A DNA stretch of 64,000 nucleotides. Source: Salarchaeum japonicum (GTDB lineage: Archaea > Halobacteriota > Halobacteria > Halobacteriales > Halobacteriaceae). The stretch is taken from positions 1,927,564-1,991,563 of the forward strand of contig NZ_CP085324.1 in assembly GCF_020614395.1 (NCBI RefSeq), read 5' to 3'. The notes below the pieces were generated by a model. It saw nothing but the letters and a program-made list of their open reading frames with translations. It was not told the origin of the DNA and made no database searches. The position numbers and the translations under genes are program-made. Shown one piece after another: positions 49,547-58,004 of the stretch (position 1 is the first letter of the stretch; each line of letters begins with the position of its first letter).

Positions 49547-50863
49547 TTACGCGACGCCGATCGTCGTGTCCGTATCGACGATGACCTGTTCACCGGATTC
49601 GGTGAGTATGTATCCGATGTCTCCGCTGGGTCCCTGCATGTACCGTATCGGGGCCGGGTCGCCGGCGTTCGAGGCGTACTCGACGTAGATTATCTCGGGT
49701 GTGTCGTCGTCGTCGATGTCCGCCGCTCCCATACCCGTCCCGGTTTCCGGTTGTTCCTGAACCCCGTTGGGTTGGTAGGAGGTGAGCGAGCCGGACGTGA
49801 ATTCGAGAATCGAGATGTATCCCGAGCCGTCGCGGTAGGGGACGCCGACGTTTCCGTCATCGTCGAAGTCGCCGGGCGTCCCGACGCCGAGGGGAGAAGA
49901 GAGACTCTGGGAGGACGAGTGGACGGTGCCGTCGTCGTCCAGGAAGGTGATGCCGGGGTTCGACGTGACGAAGAGGAGTTCGTCGGCGGAATCGCCGTCG
50001 AAGTCGGTGATTCCGATGATACCGTTGGCCTGCGCGTTCGACTGGTCGGCCACGGTGAACACGTCTCGGCTGTCGAGCGTGACGCCGTAGATACCGGAGT
50101 TGTTCCCGAAGAATATCGAGCGGTCGGAGCCGTTCCACGTGCCGACCGCGACCCGGGTGCCTTCGTTCGTACTGTCGCTGGTGAACGGCTGACCGGGGAG
50201 GGTGACGTTGGTGCCGTTCCCGTACGCGATCTTCAGCGCGCCGGACTGGTTCACGTACGGGATGTCTGCCGCGCCGTCCTCGTCGAAGTCCTGGGACGGC
50301 CCGAGTCCTTCGGGAACCGTCTCGTTGAGGTAGGTGGTGACGGCTTGTGTGTCCGCGTCGTACAGTTTCACGGAGCCGGAGAACACCACGTCTCCGCTGA
50401 GGTCGGCGGCGCTCCCGTAGAACGGGAACGTCAGGAGGGAGCGGCGTTCGTTGGAGCGGACGACGACGCGGTGTGCGCCCTCGTCGATGGTGGTGTTGAG
50501 GGTGATGCGGGCGACGTTGCCGGGCCGCCAGTAGTCGCCGTCGAGGACGGTGATGTCGGTCTCCTGGACGAACTGGCCGTCGATGAGGGTGTCGACGCGG
50601 TCGGGGTTGGTGGAGAGGACGTTCTCGCCGGTGTTCTTGACGAGGAGGGTGACGGTCGTCTCAGAGGCGTTGTAGATGGCGCTGGAGCCGGGGTCGCTGA
50701 TGATGGCGAAGTCGGTGTCGAGCGTCTCGCCGTAGTCCTGGCCGGTGTCGCGGATGGCGGTGGAGACGTCGTTGGCGACGCCGGTGGCGGTGCCGGCGAG
50801 CATCGCGGCGACGGCGACGGCGGCGATGAAGAGGATGACGTGGGAGGCGGAGACGCTGGCCAT
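49547..50863 (-). CDS. ArlG-like domain fused to FG-GAP/VCBS-type repeats
   Basis: The protein has 438 residues. Residues 1-150 match the ArlG plan and share blocks with the ArlG at 43116: MASVS, a pilin-like helix (VILFIAAVAVAAMLAGTATG), SETTVTLLVKNTGENVL and DTLIDGQF. The rest holds at least four Asp-rich calcium-binding loops of FG-GAP type near residues 190 (DFDEDGAADIPYV), 285 (DFDGDSADELLFV), 332 (DFDDDGNVGVPY) and 381 (DIDDDDTPEIIYV), typical of integrin-like propellers. It lies just upstream of the archaellin on the same strand. It may be a motor-linked or S-layer-linked adhesin; its function is inferred only. Confidence 0.8.
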   Translation of the reverse strand: MASVSASHVILFIAAVAVAAMLAGTATGVANDVSTAIRDTGQDYGETLDTDFAIISDPGSSAIYNASETTVTLLVKNTGENVLSTNPDRVDTLIDGQFVQETDITVLDGDYWRPGNVARITLNTTIDEGAHRVVVRSNERRSLLTFPFYGSAADLSGDVVFSGSVKLYDADTQAVTTYLNETVPEGLGPSQDFDEDGAADIPYVNQSGALKIAYGNGTNVTLPGQPFTSDSTNEGTRVAVGTWNGSDRSIFFGNNSGIYGVTLDSRDVFTVADQSNAQANGIIGITDFDGDSADELLFVTSNPGITFLDDDGTVHSSSQSLSSPLGVGTPGDFDDDGNVGVPYRDGSGYISILEFTSGSLTSYQPNGVQEQPETGTGMGAADIDDDDTPEIIYVEYASNAGDPAPIRYMQGPSGDIGYILTESGEQVIVDTDTTIGVA

Positions 50864-50919
50864 CGATTGGGAGTGCTTCGTCGCACGGACGGATAAGCGT
50901 TGAGGCAGGCCGTTTCGGG

Positions 50920-51432
50920 TTATTCGGGCGCGTGGACGGTGAGCGGGCCGCCGCAGCGGCCGCAGGCGTACTGTCCGGGGTTGCGGACGAGGCGGGATTC
51001 GCGGTAGCGGGGGAGGCGGTTCTCGCAGTCGGCGCAGACGACCCACCAGTCGGGGTCGGTGAAGCGCTCGCAGTGGGTCGTGGTGTCGAGGCGGTCGGAG
51101 AGTCGCTGGAAGCGGTGGCCGTGGGTTGGGTCTGCGTGTTCGGTGACGAGGTGGGCGTGCGCGAGTTCGTGGCGGACGGTGCTGGCGACGGCGTGCCAGC
51201 CCTGGTTCTGGAAGAGCCGCCACGCGAGGCGTACTTCGAGGGGTGTGTCGTCGCGGTAGCGGAGGAGGCCGGCGCGGCGTTTCGCGCGCGTGCTCACCGA
51301 CCACTCCAGGTCGGAGACATTGACGGAGAGGTCGTGGTGGGCGACGAGGTCGCGGGCGTACACGCGGACGGCGGCGAGGAGTTCGTCGTGACTGCAGGGC
51401 GGCGTGACGGCGTACCACTCGACCTCGTTCAC
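50920..51432 (-). CDS. SprT-like zinc metalloprotein
   Basis: The protein has 170 residues. It has HELAH at about 88-92 (STVRHELAHAHLV) with a third His about 12 residues later (HGHRF), and a C-terminal zinc ribbon with VCADCENRL and ACGRCGGPL. This is the SprT/Spartan-like layout; eukaryotic Spartan digests DNA-protein crosslinks. GTG at 51432 is used as start because a TATA-like CTATAC lies 25-30 nt upstream and no ATG is in frame there. Confidence 0.8.
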   Translation of the reverse strand: MNEVEWYAVTPPCSHDELLAAVRVYARDLVAHHDLSVNVSDLEWSVSTRAKRRAGLLRYRDDTPLEVRLAWRLFQNQGWHAVASTVRHELAHAHLVTEHADPTHGHRFQRLSDRLDTTTHCERFTDPDWWVVCADCENRLPRYRESRLVRNPGQYACGRCGGPLTVHAPE

Positions 51433-51455
51433 GACGCGAGTGTCGGGCGGCGCGA

Positions 51456-51461
51456 GTATAG
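51456..51461 (-). promoter_or_regulatory. TATA-like element of the SprT-like gene
   Basis: On the minus strand CTATAC lies 24-29 nt before the GTG at 51432. This supports the GTG start and a leaderless transcript. It sits just beyond the stop of the pirin gene. Confidence 0.5.
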
Positions 51462-51470
51462 AAGGCGGGG

Positions 51471-52217
51471 TTAGAAGACGAACGGGCCCTGCTGGCGGAT
51501 GGGTTCGTCGTGGGGTTCGCCGGAGACGGCGACGAGGCGGAGGCCGTCGTCGGTCTCGACGTGGTAGTCGCCGCCGGTCGTGGTGGGGAACGCGTCGCCG
51601 TCCGCGAAGTCGTCGCCGTCGACGGTTCCGTCGCCGGCGACGCCGTAGAGGAAGCCGGTCCAGTCGTCGGGCACGCTCCACGTCCACTCGTCGGTGACGC
51701 GCACGTCGAGGTACTCCATGTGGGTGTGGAGGCTGAGCGGGGAGCCGTCGCCGACGACGGTCGTGACAGTCGCGCCTTCGCGTTCGTCGGTGGGGAGGTC
51801 GCTCTGGTCTGCGCCCTCGTAGTCGGCGTCGATTTCTTTCTTCTCGCGCGGGAGGTTCACCCAGAGCTGGAGGCCGTTACAGGCGTCGCCGTCGGCGGGG
51901 AACTCGGAGTGTTCGATGCCGCCGCCGGTGGTGATGCGCATCGCCTCGTTCTCGTAGGCGGTGTGGCTGACGCCGAGGGAGTCCTCGTGTTCCATCCCGC
52001 CGTCTATCATGTAGGAGACGATTTCGAACCCCTTGTGCGGGTGCATCGGGAACCCCTTGTCCGGGTCGATGTAGAACCGCTCGAACAGCACGAAGGGGTC
52101 GAGGTTGTGCGGGTAGTTGTTGGTGGGGAACGCGCGGTTCGAGTTCACGCCGGTTCCGTGCCGGACGGTCTGTCCGGCGACCGGTTCGGGCCGTCGCTCG
52201 GGGTCGTCAGTAGACAT
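51471..52217 (-). CDS. Pirin-family protein
   Basis: The protein has 248 residues with two cupin domains. The pirin motif FPMHPHKGFEIVSYMIDGG and HEDSLG, with its iron-binding His set, is intact in the N-terminal half, and GIEHSEFP follows. Pirins are iron-binding proteins, some with quercetinase activity and some acting on redox state. The C-terminal cupin is more divergent. It is divergent from the superoxide dismutase gene, which suggests a shared oxidative-stress response. Confidence 0.9.
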   Translation of the reverse strand: MSTDDPERRPEPVAGQTVRHGTGVNSNRAFPTNNYPHNLDPFVLFERFYIDPDKGFPMHPHKGFEIVSYMIDGGMEHEDSLGVSHTAYENEAMRITTGGGIEHSEFPADGDACNGLQLWVNLPREKKEIDADYEGADQSDLPTDEREGATVTTVVGDGSPLSLHTHMEYLDVRVTDEWTWSVPDDWTGFLYGVAGDGTVDGDDFADGDAFPTTTGGDYHVETDDGLRLVAVSGEPHDEPIRQQGPFVF

Positions 52218-52418
52218 ACCGAAACGAACCCACCCAATACTGATAAGCATCACGTAGCCGGAAGTCAAAACGTGTCGTTATAGAGACCATTATTCCGAGC
52301 TTTCCCGAATTGGGACTCAATAAGCCACTATAGACCAGTTTCATAAGAGTTGGTTTTTCTACTTGAACGCGCTACAGAGAACGTTCATACCCGTGGCGAC
52401 GGTAGGACGGAGTGCACT

Positions 52419-53021
52419 ATGAGCGACTACGAACTTCCCGCGCTGCCGTACGACTACGACGCGCTCGAACCGCACATCAGCGAACAGGTGCTCACGTGGC
52501 ATCACGACACCCACCACCAGGGCTACGTGAACGGCTGGAACTCCGCAGAAGAAACGCTCGCCGAGAACCGCGAGGACGGCGACTTCTCCAGCTCCGCGGG
52601 CGCAATCCGAGACGTCACCCACAACGGGAGCGGGCACGTGCTCCACACGCTGTTCTGGGAGTCGATGAGCCCCGAGGGCGGCGACGAACCCGAGGGCGAC
52701 CTCCGAGACCGCATCGAGGAGGACTTCGGCTCCTACGACGCCTGGAAGGGCGAGTTCGAAGCCGCGGCGTCCGCCGCCGGCGGCTGGGCGCTCCTCGTCT
52801 ACGACAGCCACAGCCAGCAGCTCCGCAACGTCGTGGTCGACAAGCACGACCAGGGCGCGCTCTGGGGCAGCCACCCCATCCTCGCGCTCGACGTCTGGGA
52901 GCACTCCTACTACTACGATTATGGACCTGACCGCGGTGACTTCATCAGCAACTTCTTCGACGTCGTCGACTGGGAGGAACCCGCGAGCCGGTTCGCGGAC
53001 GCGGTCGAGCGCTTCGAATAA
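52419..53021 (+). CDS. sod: Manganese/iron superoxide dismutase
   Basis: The protein has 200 residues. The metal ligands are in LTWHHDTHHQGYV, HVLHTLFWESM and LDVWEHSYYYDY, the last giving the Asp-x-x-x-His pair. It turns superoxide into peroxide and oxygen. The start at 52419 gives SDYELPALPYDYDALEPHIS, the typical haloarchaeal N-terminus; an upstream in-frame start would add 23 unrelated residues. Confidence 0.97.
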   Translation: MSDYELPALPYDYDALEPHISEQVLTWHHDTHHQGYVNGWNSAEETLAENREDGDFSSSAGAIRDVTHNGSGHVLHTLFWESMSPEGGDEPEGDLRDRIEEDFGSYDAWKGEFEAAASAAGGWALLVYDSHSQQLRNVVVDKHDQGALWGSHPILALDVWEHSYYYDYGPDRGDFISNFFDVVDWEEPASRFADAVERFE

Positions 53022-53145
53022 GCGAACGCCAGTCCGCCCGCGGTGACAGTCGGCCCACGGTTGGCACCTTTTCGGAACCCCACGCGGGTTCCATCGGTCT
53101 CACGTCCGGATAGCCACGCGTACGCTGTGAAAACAGGAGAGGACG

Positions 53146-53646
53146 TTAGTCGTCGACGGGGTCGTCGGTGATGGTTCCCCAGTCGCCCCGGTAGAAGGTG
53201 AGGGGGTCGGCGGTCTCGTCGCGGACGGCGGCGTGTTCGGCGCGGCCGGCGTAGATGGTGTGGTCGCCGACGGTGAACGTGTCGTGGAGCGTGCAGTCCA
53301 CGGTGGCGAGTGCGTCCTCGAAGACGGGTGCGCCGGTGGCTTCGGTGGTCGTCGATTCCTCGGTGAAGGGGTCGCCGTCCTCGCTCATGCCCGCGAAGTG
53401 TTCGGCGAGGCCGCGCTGGTCGGTGGTGAGGACGTTGACGGCGTAGGCGTCGGTGTCGGTCTCCTGGAGGAGGCGGTGGGCTTCGGTGCCGTGGTCGAGG
53501 GAGACGAGGACGACGGGCGGGTCGAGGCTGAGGCTGGCGAAGGCGTTGACGGTGATGCCGTGCGGTTCCTCGCCGGGCAGGGTGACGACGGTGACGCCCG
53601 TCGCGAAGTTCCCGAGGACGGTGCGGAAGGCGTCCGCGTCCACCAT
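53146..53646 (-). CDS. Flavin reductase-domain protein
   Basis: The protein has 166 residues with the FMN-binding flavin reductase fold: RTVLGNFATGVTVVTLPG, the loop TVNAFASLSLDPPVVLVSL and a C-terminal TFYRGDWGT. Members reduce flavin with NAD(P)H or bind FMN themselves, often for a partner oxygenase. No oxygenase is adjacent. The start at 53646 avoids the longer arginine-rich leader. Convergent with sod. Confidence 0.9.
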   Translation of the reverse strand: MVDADAFRTVLGNFATGVTVVTLPGEEPHGITVNAFASLSLDPPVVLVSLDHGTEAHRLLQETDTDAYAVNVLTTDQRGLAEHFAGMSEDGDPFTEESTTTEATGAPVFEDALATVDCTLHDTFTVGDHTIYAGRAEHAAVRDETADPLTFYRGDWGTITDDPVDD

Positions 53647-53766
53647 TACGCCCCACCCCGGAGCGCGGCGTGTTCGAGAGCGATGCGTGCGTGACGACGC
53701 TGATACGTCATACACGGAGCGTGGAGTGGGAGGGGGAAGAGCGCTTTCTGCAGACGCGTACAGCAG

Positions 53767-54729
53767 TCAGTTGGAGAGGTGTTCGACGACGGCGGTGTCG
53801 GTGACGGTGACGTCGTCGTCCACGAGCACGCGGAGTTCGTCGCCGCCGCATTCGAGCGTGAGTTCGACCTCCAGGGGGTCTTCGGAGACGACTTCGGTGT
53901 GCCGGTCGCTCACGCACCAGTCGAAGTGCCAGAACGGCTCGGTGTTGAGGTCGACGCCGCGCTCGGAGTGAAAGACGAGGACGTGCGCGTCGTCGAGGAG
54001 GGTGACGCCGACGGTGGACTGAAGCTGGTAGCCGCATCGCGAGCACACGTGGCGGACGGCGACGTCGAGGTCGTCGCGGTCGGGGTCGCGGACGAGACTG
54101 GTGTCCACGCTCCCCGTGCACTCGGGGCAGACGCCGTCCGCGGCGAGACAGTAGTGGTGGCGGACGTAGTGGTGGAACGCCTGCATCAGGTCGTCCGTCG
54201 TCCGGTCGTCCAGGCCGCCCGAGGGGAACGGATAGCTCACCTGAATGGTGCCGCACTCGGTACACCCGACGGTGAGCGTGTCGTCCACGTACCAGCCGTG
54301 CAGGCTCCCGTCGCAGTCGTAACACGACCCCGTGACGGGGAAGAACCCGAGCTGTGCGCGCTCCGTCAGCGTCCCCGTGAAGATGGAGCTCACGACCTTC
54401 CGCCCCGGATACCGGAACGCGTAGCCGTCCTCCGTCTGCTTCACGAAGTGCCCCGTGAGCTTCCGGAGGTGGTAGTTGAAGTTCGCGCTGTCCTCGATGT
54501 CCACGCGCTCGAACAGGTCGGTGAAACTCACGGGCTCCTCGTCCGCGCCGAGTTCGAGCAGCGCCTGCAGGATGTCCACGCGCGTGTCGTTCCCCAGCAC
54601 CGAGAACACGTCCGCGGGCGGAATGCGCTCCTCCGTCCGCGGCGTCGCCACACCACCGTTCCCGGCGGCCTCCCCCGCGCCGTCCGCGCCCTCCACGTCC
54701 TCGCGCACGGATCGGTCGAACTGACTCAT
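53767..54729 (-). CDS. HTH transcription regulator with two zinc ribbons
   Basis: The protein has 320 residues. An acidic N-terminal leader is followed by an ArsR-like winged helix (ADVFSVLGNDTRVDILQALL, FNYHLRKLTGHFVKQ). A C-terminal sensor part carries CYDC/CTEC and CPEC/CSRC cysteine pairs that should form two zinc ribbons. This layout is common in haloarchaeal regulators. It is divergent from the lipoprotein gene at 54934. Ligand and targets are unknown. Confidence 0.82.
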   Translation of the reverse strand: MSQFDRSVREDVEGADGAGEAAGNGGVATPRTEERIPPADVFSVLGNDTRVDILQALLELGADEEPVSFTDLFERVDIEDSANFNYHLRKLTGHFVKQTEDGYAFRYPGRKVVSSIFTGTLTERAQLGFFPVTGSCYDCDGSLHGWYVDDTLTVGCTECGTIQVSYPFPSGGLDDRTTDDLMQAFHHYVRHHYCLAADGVCPECTGSVDTSLVRDPDRDDLDVAVRHVCSRCGYQLQSTVGVTLLDDAHVLVFHSERGVDLNTEPFWHFDWCVSDRHTEVVSEDPLEVELTLECGGDELRVLVDDDVTVTDTAVVEHLSN

Positions 54730-54933
54730 ACCCCGAACATGGACGACCGGCCGGTAAAGCGTATCGGGACCACCCCTCAAACGACAGTGACACACCACCG
54801 AATACGTACGACGCGTCAGGTAGGATCAAAATCCGAGTGACTGCTACCCAGGCGGATGAGAGGCTGGTGAGTGCCCCCGGGGCGGGGGTGCGGACTACAG
54901 AAAGTATTCACCACTCCGCACACCCCTTCCGAT

Positions 54934-55326
54934 ATGACAGTTTCCCGTCGAACGTTCCTCCAACTCGGCGGAGTAGGCGCGGTCGCATCGCTCGCAGGAT
55001 GTAACGCCCTCTCCCCCTCTCCAGAAGGAACCCCAGACTTGATCTTCGTCAACCAGAACGAGAACCCAGTCACGATCGAGGCGGCCGTGAGCAACGAAGC
55101 CGGTGAAACCCTGGTGTCCATGCAGCTTGACGTGCCGGTCGTTGAAGGCCACGGACGGCCGAACGCGTCAATCGACAACGTCTTCGAGAGTGACGGACAG
55201 TACACGGTCTCAGTAGACGTTACGGACGGCCCCTCCGCCACGGAAACACTCGAAGTCACCGGAACAGAAGACGACTCCGACAGCCATCAGGTGTATCTCG
55301 ACGGTGATGAAATAGCGTTCTCGTAG
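54934..55326 (+). CDS. Small Tat lipoprotein, unknown
   Basis: The protein has 130 residues. TVSRRTFLQLGGVGAVASLAGC is a clear Tat signal with lipobox. The mature part, about 105 residues, is probably a single beta-sandwich (LIFVNQNENPVTIEAAVSNE, GQYTVSVDVTDG). Base composition is lower in GC than its neighbours, which may point to a later arrival. No family is recognised. Confidence 0.7.
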   Translation: MTVSRRTFLQLGGVGAVASLAGCNALSPSPEGTPDLIFVNQNENPVTIEAAVSNEAGETLVSMQLDVPVVEGHGRPNASIDNVFESDGQYTVSVDVTDGPSATETLEVTGTEDDSDSHQVYLDGDEIAFS

Positions 55327-55576
55327 AGCAGTACTCGAACCCCCTGACTTCGAATCGAACGAACTCCGCGAGCGACCGCTGGGAGGAACCGCTCATGCCG
55401 TCCACCCCCGAGATTCAGTCATGAGTTTCGCCGGACGGCGGCGACCCCCAACGAGTTCCTCGTTCTCTTCCCTCTGAGAAAGGCGGTTTCTGAGAGTTCT
55501 GAAAGAGGGTTTTCGAGCGGTAGACGTGTCTCTACACGTTGTTTTCGTTTCGGCCAGGAGTCGGGCGCGAATCGGA

Positions 55577-55651
55577 TGGGCCCTGGCGGATTTGAACCAC
55601 CGCTCACCCGGTTATGAGCCGGGCGCTTTAACCAGACTAAGCTAAGGGCCC
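55577..55651 (-). tRNA. tRNA with CAU anticodon (probably Ile2, else elongator Met)
   Basis: The minus strand folds as a tRNA: acceptor GGGCCCT pairing with AGGGCCC, anticodon stem CCCGG/CCGGG with loop CTCATAA (anticodon CAT), T-arm with TTCAAAT, discriminator A. No CCA is encoded. A GGGCCC acceptor is the pattern I expect for archaeal tRNA-Ile that reads AUA through agmatidine; elongator Met is the alternative. Confidence 0.85.
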
Positions 55652-55716
55652 TCGCGTCTACGTAGCCGAGTCCCCGACTTTAGACTACCGGGACGCGGCG
55701 AGCCGGTGCTGGCGGA

Positions 55717-55731
55717 AACGTCCGGACGGAG
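55717..55731 (+). repeat. Partial copy of tRNA-Arg 3' end
   Basis: AACGTCCGGACGGAG is identical to 55824-55838, which covers the 3' end of tRNA-Arg. Such partial copies often mark integration sites or their remains, but only 107 nt separate the two starts and no integrase is visible. Confidence 0.5.
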
Positions 55732-55825
55732 TCCCCGCGAGCCAGCGGCGAGCGGGGGCAGGCCGGACGTGACTGAGTGAGTGGAGCGACGAGCGGAACG
55801 CTCGTCGCGTAGTGAAACGAAGGAA

Positions 55826-55898
55826 CGTCCGGACGGAGATTTGAACTCCGGTCCCTGGCTCCGCAAGCCAAGAGGATAGTCCACTACCCTACCCGGAC
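55826..55898 (-). tRNA. tRNA-Arg (GCG)
   Basis: On the minus strand acceptor GTCCGGG pairs with TCCGGAC (one G-T pair). The anticodon loop TTGCGGA gives anticodon GCG, which reads CGC/CGU arginine codons. The T-arm has TTCAAAT and the discriminator is G. A 15-nt copy of its 3' end lies 107 nt away at 55717. Confidence 0.9.
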
Positions 55899-56046
55899 TC
55901 ATCTATCCGTAGCGCGGTGGTATGTAAAGCGGTTACGATTCGGGCGTCGGGGTGAGGGTTCTTGTAGGATGACGGGAGGAGTCGGGGGTATGTGTGCGTG
56001 GGTGAGAATTCGGAGTTTGCGGGTGTGTGGGGTGGAGAGGACAATG

Positions 56047-56052
56047 TTTATG
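56047..56052 (+). promoter_or_regulatory. TATA-like element upstream of RPA gene
   Basis: TTTATG lies about 31-36 nt before the ATG at 56083, preceded by a purine-rich stretch (gagaggacaatg) that fits a BRE. The leader would be very short. Confidence 0.5.
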
Positions 56053-56082
56053 CGCGGGACTCCCGTGGCTTGATTTACGATT

Positions 56083-57468
56083 ATGGGCGCTATTGAGGAG
56101 ACGTACGAGGACCTCGACACGGACGTTTCCCTGGAGGAGTTTCGGGAGGCGGTGGAGGCGAAGGTGGAGCAGATGGGGGGGTTGGCGGACGAGGAGACGG
56201 CGGCGATGCTGTTGGCGCACGAGCTCGACGAGGGGGAGGTGAACGGTATCGCGGATATCGAGCCCGAGATGGAGGAGGTGAAGTTCCTGGCGAAGGTGAC
56301 GAGCGTGGGGGAGTTGCGGACGTTCGAGCGCGACGAGGAGGACGAGGATGGACGGGTGTTGAACGTGGACGTGGCGGACGAGTCGGGGTCGGTTCGGGTG
56401 TCGTTCTGGGACGAGCAGGCCGCGGCGGCGACGGACGAACTGGAGCCGGGGCAGGTTCTCCGAATCAAGGGCCGGCCGAAAGACGGCTACAACGGCGTCG
56501 AGGTGAACGTCTCGCAGGTCGAGGTGGACGAGGACGAGGAGATAGACGTGCAGGTCGTGGACACGTATCGCGTGGAGGATTTGACGATGGGTGCGTCGGA
56601 CGTAGACCTCGTGGGCGAGGTGTTGTCGACGGACGACGTGCGGACGTTCAGTCGCGACGACGGCTCGGAGGGGAAGGTGTCGAACCTGCTCGTGGGCGAC
56701 GAGACGGGGCGGGTTCGGGTGACGCTCTGGGACGAGCAGGCCGACCTCGCCGAGGAGTTCGCGGCGGGCGACGTGGTGGAGGTGACGGACGGGTACGTGC
56801 GGGAGCGCGACGGGTCGCTCGAACTCCACGTCGGGAACCGCGGGCGCGTTGAGACCGTCGCGGAGGACGTGTCGTTCGTGCCGGACGCGAAACCCATCGA
56901 CGACCTGGAACTGGACGAGACCGCTGACATCGCGGGCGTGGTGCGGTCGGTGGACGAGAAGCGGACGTTCGACCGGGACGACGGCAGCGAGGGGCAGGTC
57001 CGGAACGTTCGCTTGCAGGACCAGTCGGGCGACATCCGGGTGGCGCTCTGGGGGGAGAAGGCCGACCTCGACATCGGGCCCGGTGACGAACTCCTGTTCA
57101 CGGACGTGGGCGTGCAGGACGGCTGGCAGGACGACCTCGAAGCGTCCGCTGGCTGGCAGTCCACGGTCATCACGCTGGACGACGGCGCGGCGACCGAGTC
57201 CAGTTCGGAGTCCGCGGGCGCTGATCTCTCCTCGTTCGAGGACGGGACGAGCCCCGACGCGTCGTCGGGCGACGATGACGGCGACTCGGACGGCGGCGAG
57301 GACGTGGAGTTCACGGGTGTCGTCGTGCAGGCGGGGTCACCCGTAATTCTGGACGACGGCGAGGAGACGATGAGCGTCGCCACCGAGACGGACGTGACGC
57401 TCGGGCAGGAAGTGACGGTGCGCGGGACGCTCCGGGACGGGACGCTGGACGCCGAGGACGTGCGGTAA
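56083..57468 (+). CDS. rpa2: Replication protein A (single-stranded DNA-binding, multiple OB folds)
   Basis: The protein has 461 residues. An N-terminal helical part is followed by OB folds at about 65-155, 170-265 and 280-360, each with the repeated plan E(L/V)RTFxRDDGSEG and SGxVRVxxWDEQA. After an acidic Ser/Asp-rich linker a short fourth OB-like strand set closes the protein. It coats single-stranded DNA in replication and repair. The gene is upstream of the histone gene in the same direction, as in other haloarchaea. Confidence 0.93.
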   Translation: MGAIEETYEDLDTDVSLEEFREAVEAKVEQMGGLADEETAAMLLAHELDEGEVNGIADIEPEMEEVKFLAKVTSVGELRTFERDEEDEDGRVLNVDVADESGSVRVSFWDEQAAAATDELEPGQVLRIKGRPKDGYNGVEVNVSQVEVDEDEEIDVQVVDTYRVEDLTMGASDVDLVGEVLSTDDVRTFSRDDGSEGKVSNLLVGDETGRVRVTLWDEQADLAEEFAAGDVVEVTDGYVRERDGSLELHVGNRGRVETVAEDVSFVPDAKPIDDLELDETADIAGVVRSVDEKRTFDRDDGSEGQVRNVRLQDQSGDIRVALWGEKADLDIGPGDELLFTDVGVQDGWQDDLEASAGWQSTVITLDDGAATESSSESAGADLSSFEDGTSPDASSGDDDGDSDGGEDVEFTGVVVQAGSPVILDDGEETMSVATETDVTLGQEVTVRGTLRDGTLDAEDVR

Positions 57469-57572
57469 TCGGCGGCCGGGACGCCCGGGTCGTGTCGTTC
57501 GATTGGATGGAGTGGTGTGCGAGACGCGCCCACACGATAAGTGTTAAGAGAGAGACTACCCCGTAGTTGGGT

Positions 57573-58004
57573 ATGAGCGTCGAACTCCCGTTCGCGCCGG
57601 TGGACGATATCATCCGGCGGCACGCGGGCGACTTGCGGGTGAGCGCCGACGCGGCAGAGGAACTCGCGCGACGCATCCAAGACCACGGCGCGGCGGTGGC
57701 CGCGACGGCCGCCGAGCGCGCCGACGAGGACGGCCGGAAGACGCTGATGGCGGCGGATTTCGGCGTCGATGACGTGACCGACAGGGAGTCGCTCGCGCTC
57801 CCGGTCGCGCCCGTCGACCGCATCGCGCGACTCGACATCCCCGACGCGTACCGGGTGTCGAAGGACGCGCGACTCGCGCTCGCCGCGCGCCTGGAGGAGT
57901 ACGCGGCGGACGCCGCGGCGGGGGCGGCGGTGCTGGCGGAGCACGCGGGGCGACGCACTGTGCAGGCAGAGGACGTCGAGACGTACTTCGAGCTCGTGGA
58001 ATGA
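57573..58004 (+). CDS. hstA: Archaeal histone, two fused histone folds
   Basis: The protein has 143 residues and holds two histone folds in one chain: ELPFAPVDDIIRRHAGDLRV with the following helices to about residue 65, and ALPVAPVDRIARLDIPDAYR with helices to about 140. Fused doublets are normal in Halobacteria. The chain is acidic, unlike most histones, and in haloarchaea this protein may act more as a regulator than as packaging. Its stop overlaps the next ATG by 4 nt. Confidence 0.95.
   Translation: MSVELPFAPVDDIIRRHAGDLRVSADAAEELARRIQDHGAAVAATAAERADEDGRKTLMAADFGVDDVTDRESLALPVAPVDRIARLDIPDAYRVSKDARLALAARLEEYAADAAAGAAVLAEHAGRRTVQAEDVETYFELVE

Noticed and set aside
54874-54888. GC-only inverted repeat before the lipoprotein gene at 54934
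   Set aside because: CCCCCG/CGGGGG is a low-complexity C and G run with a three-base loop; a run of this kind arises easily in a GC-rich genome and lies in a promoter region.
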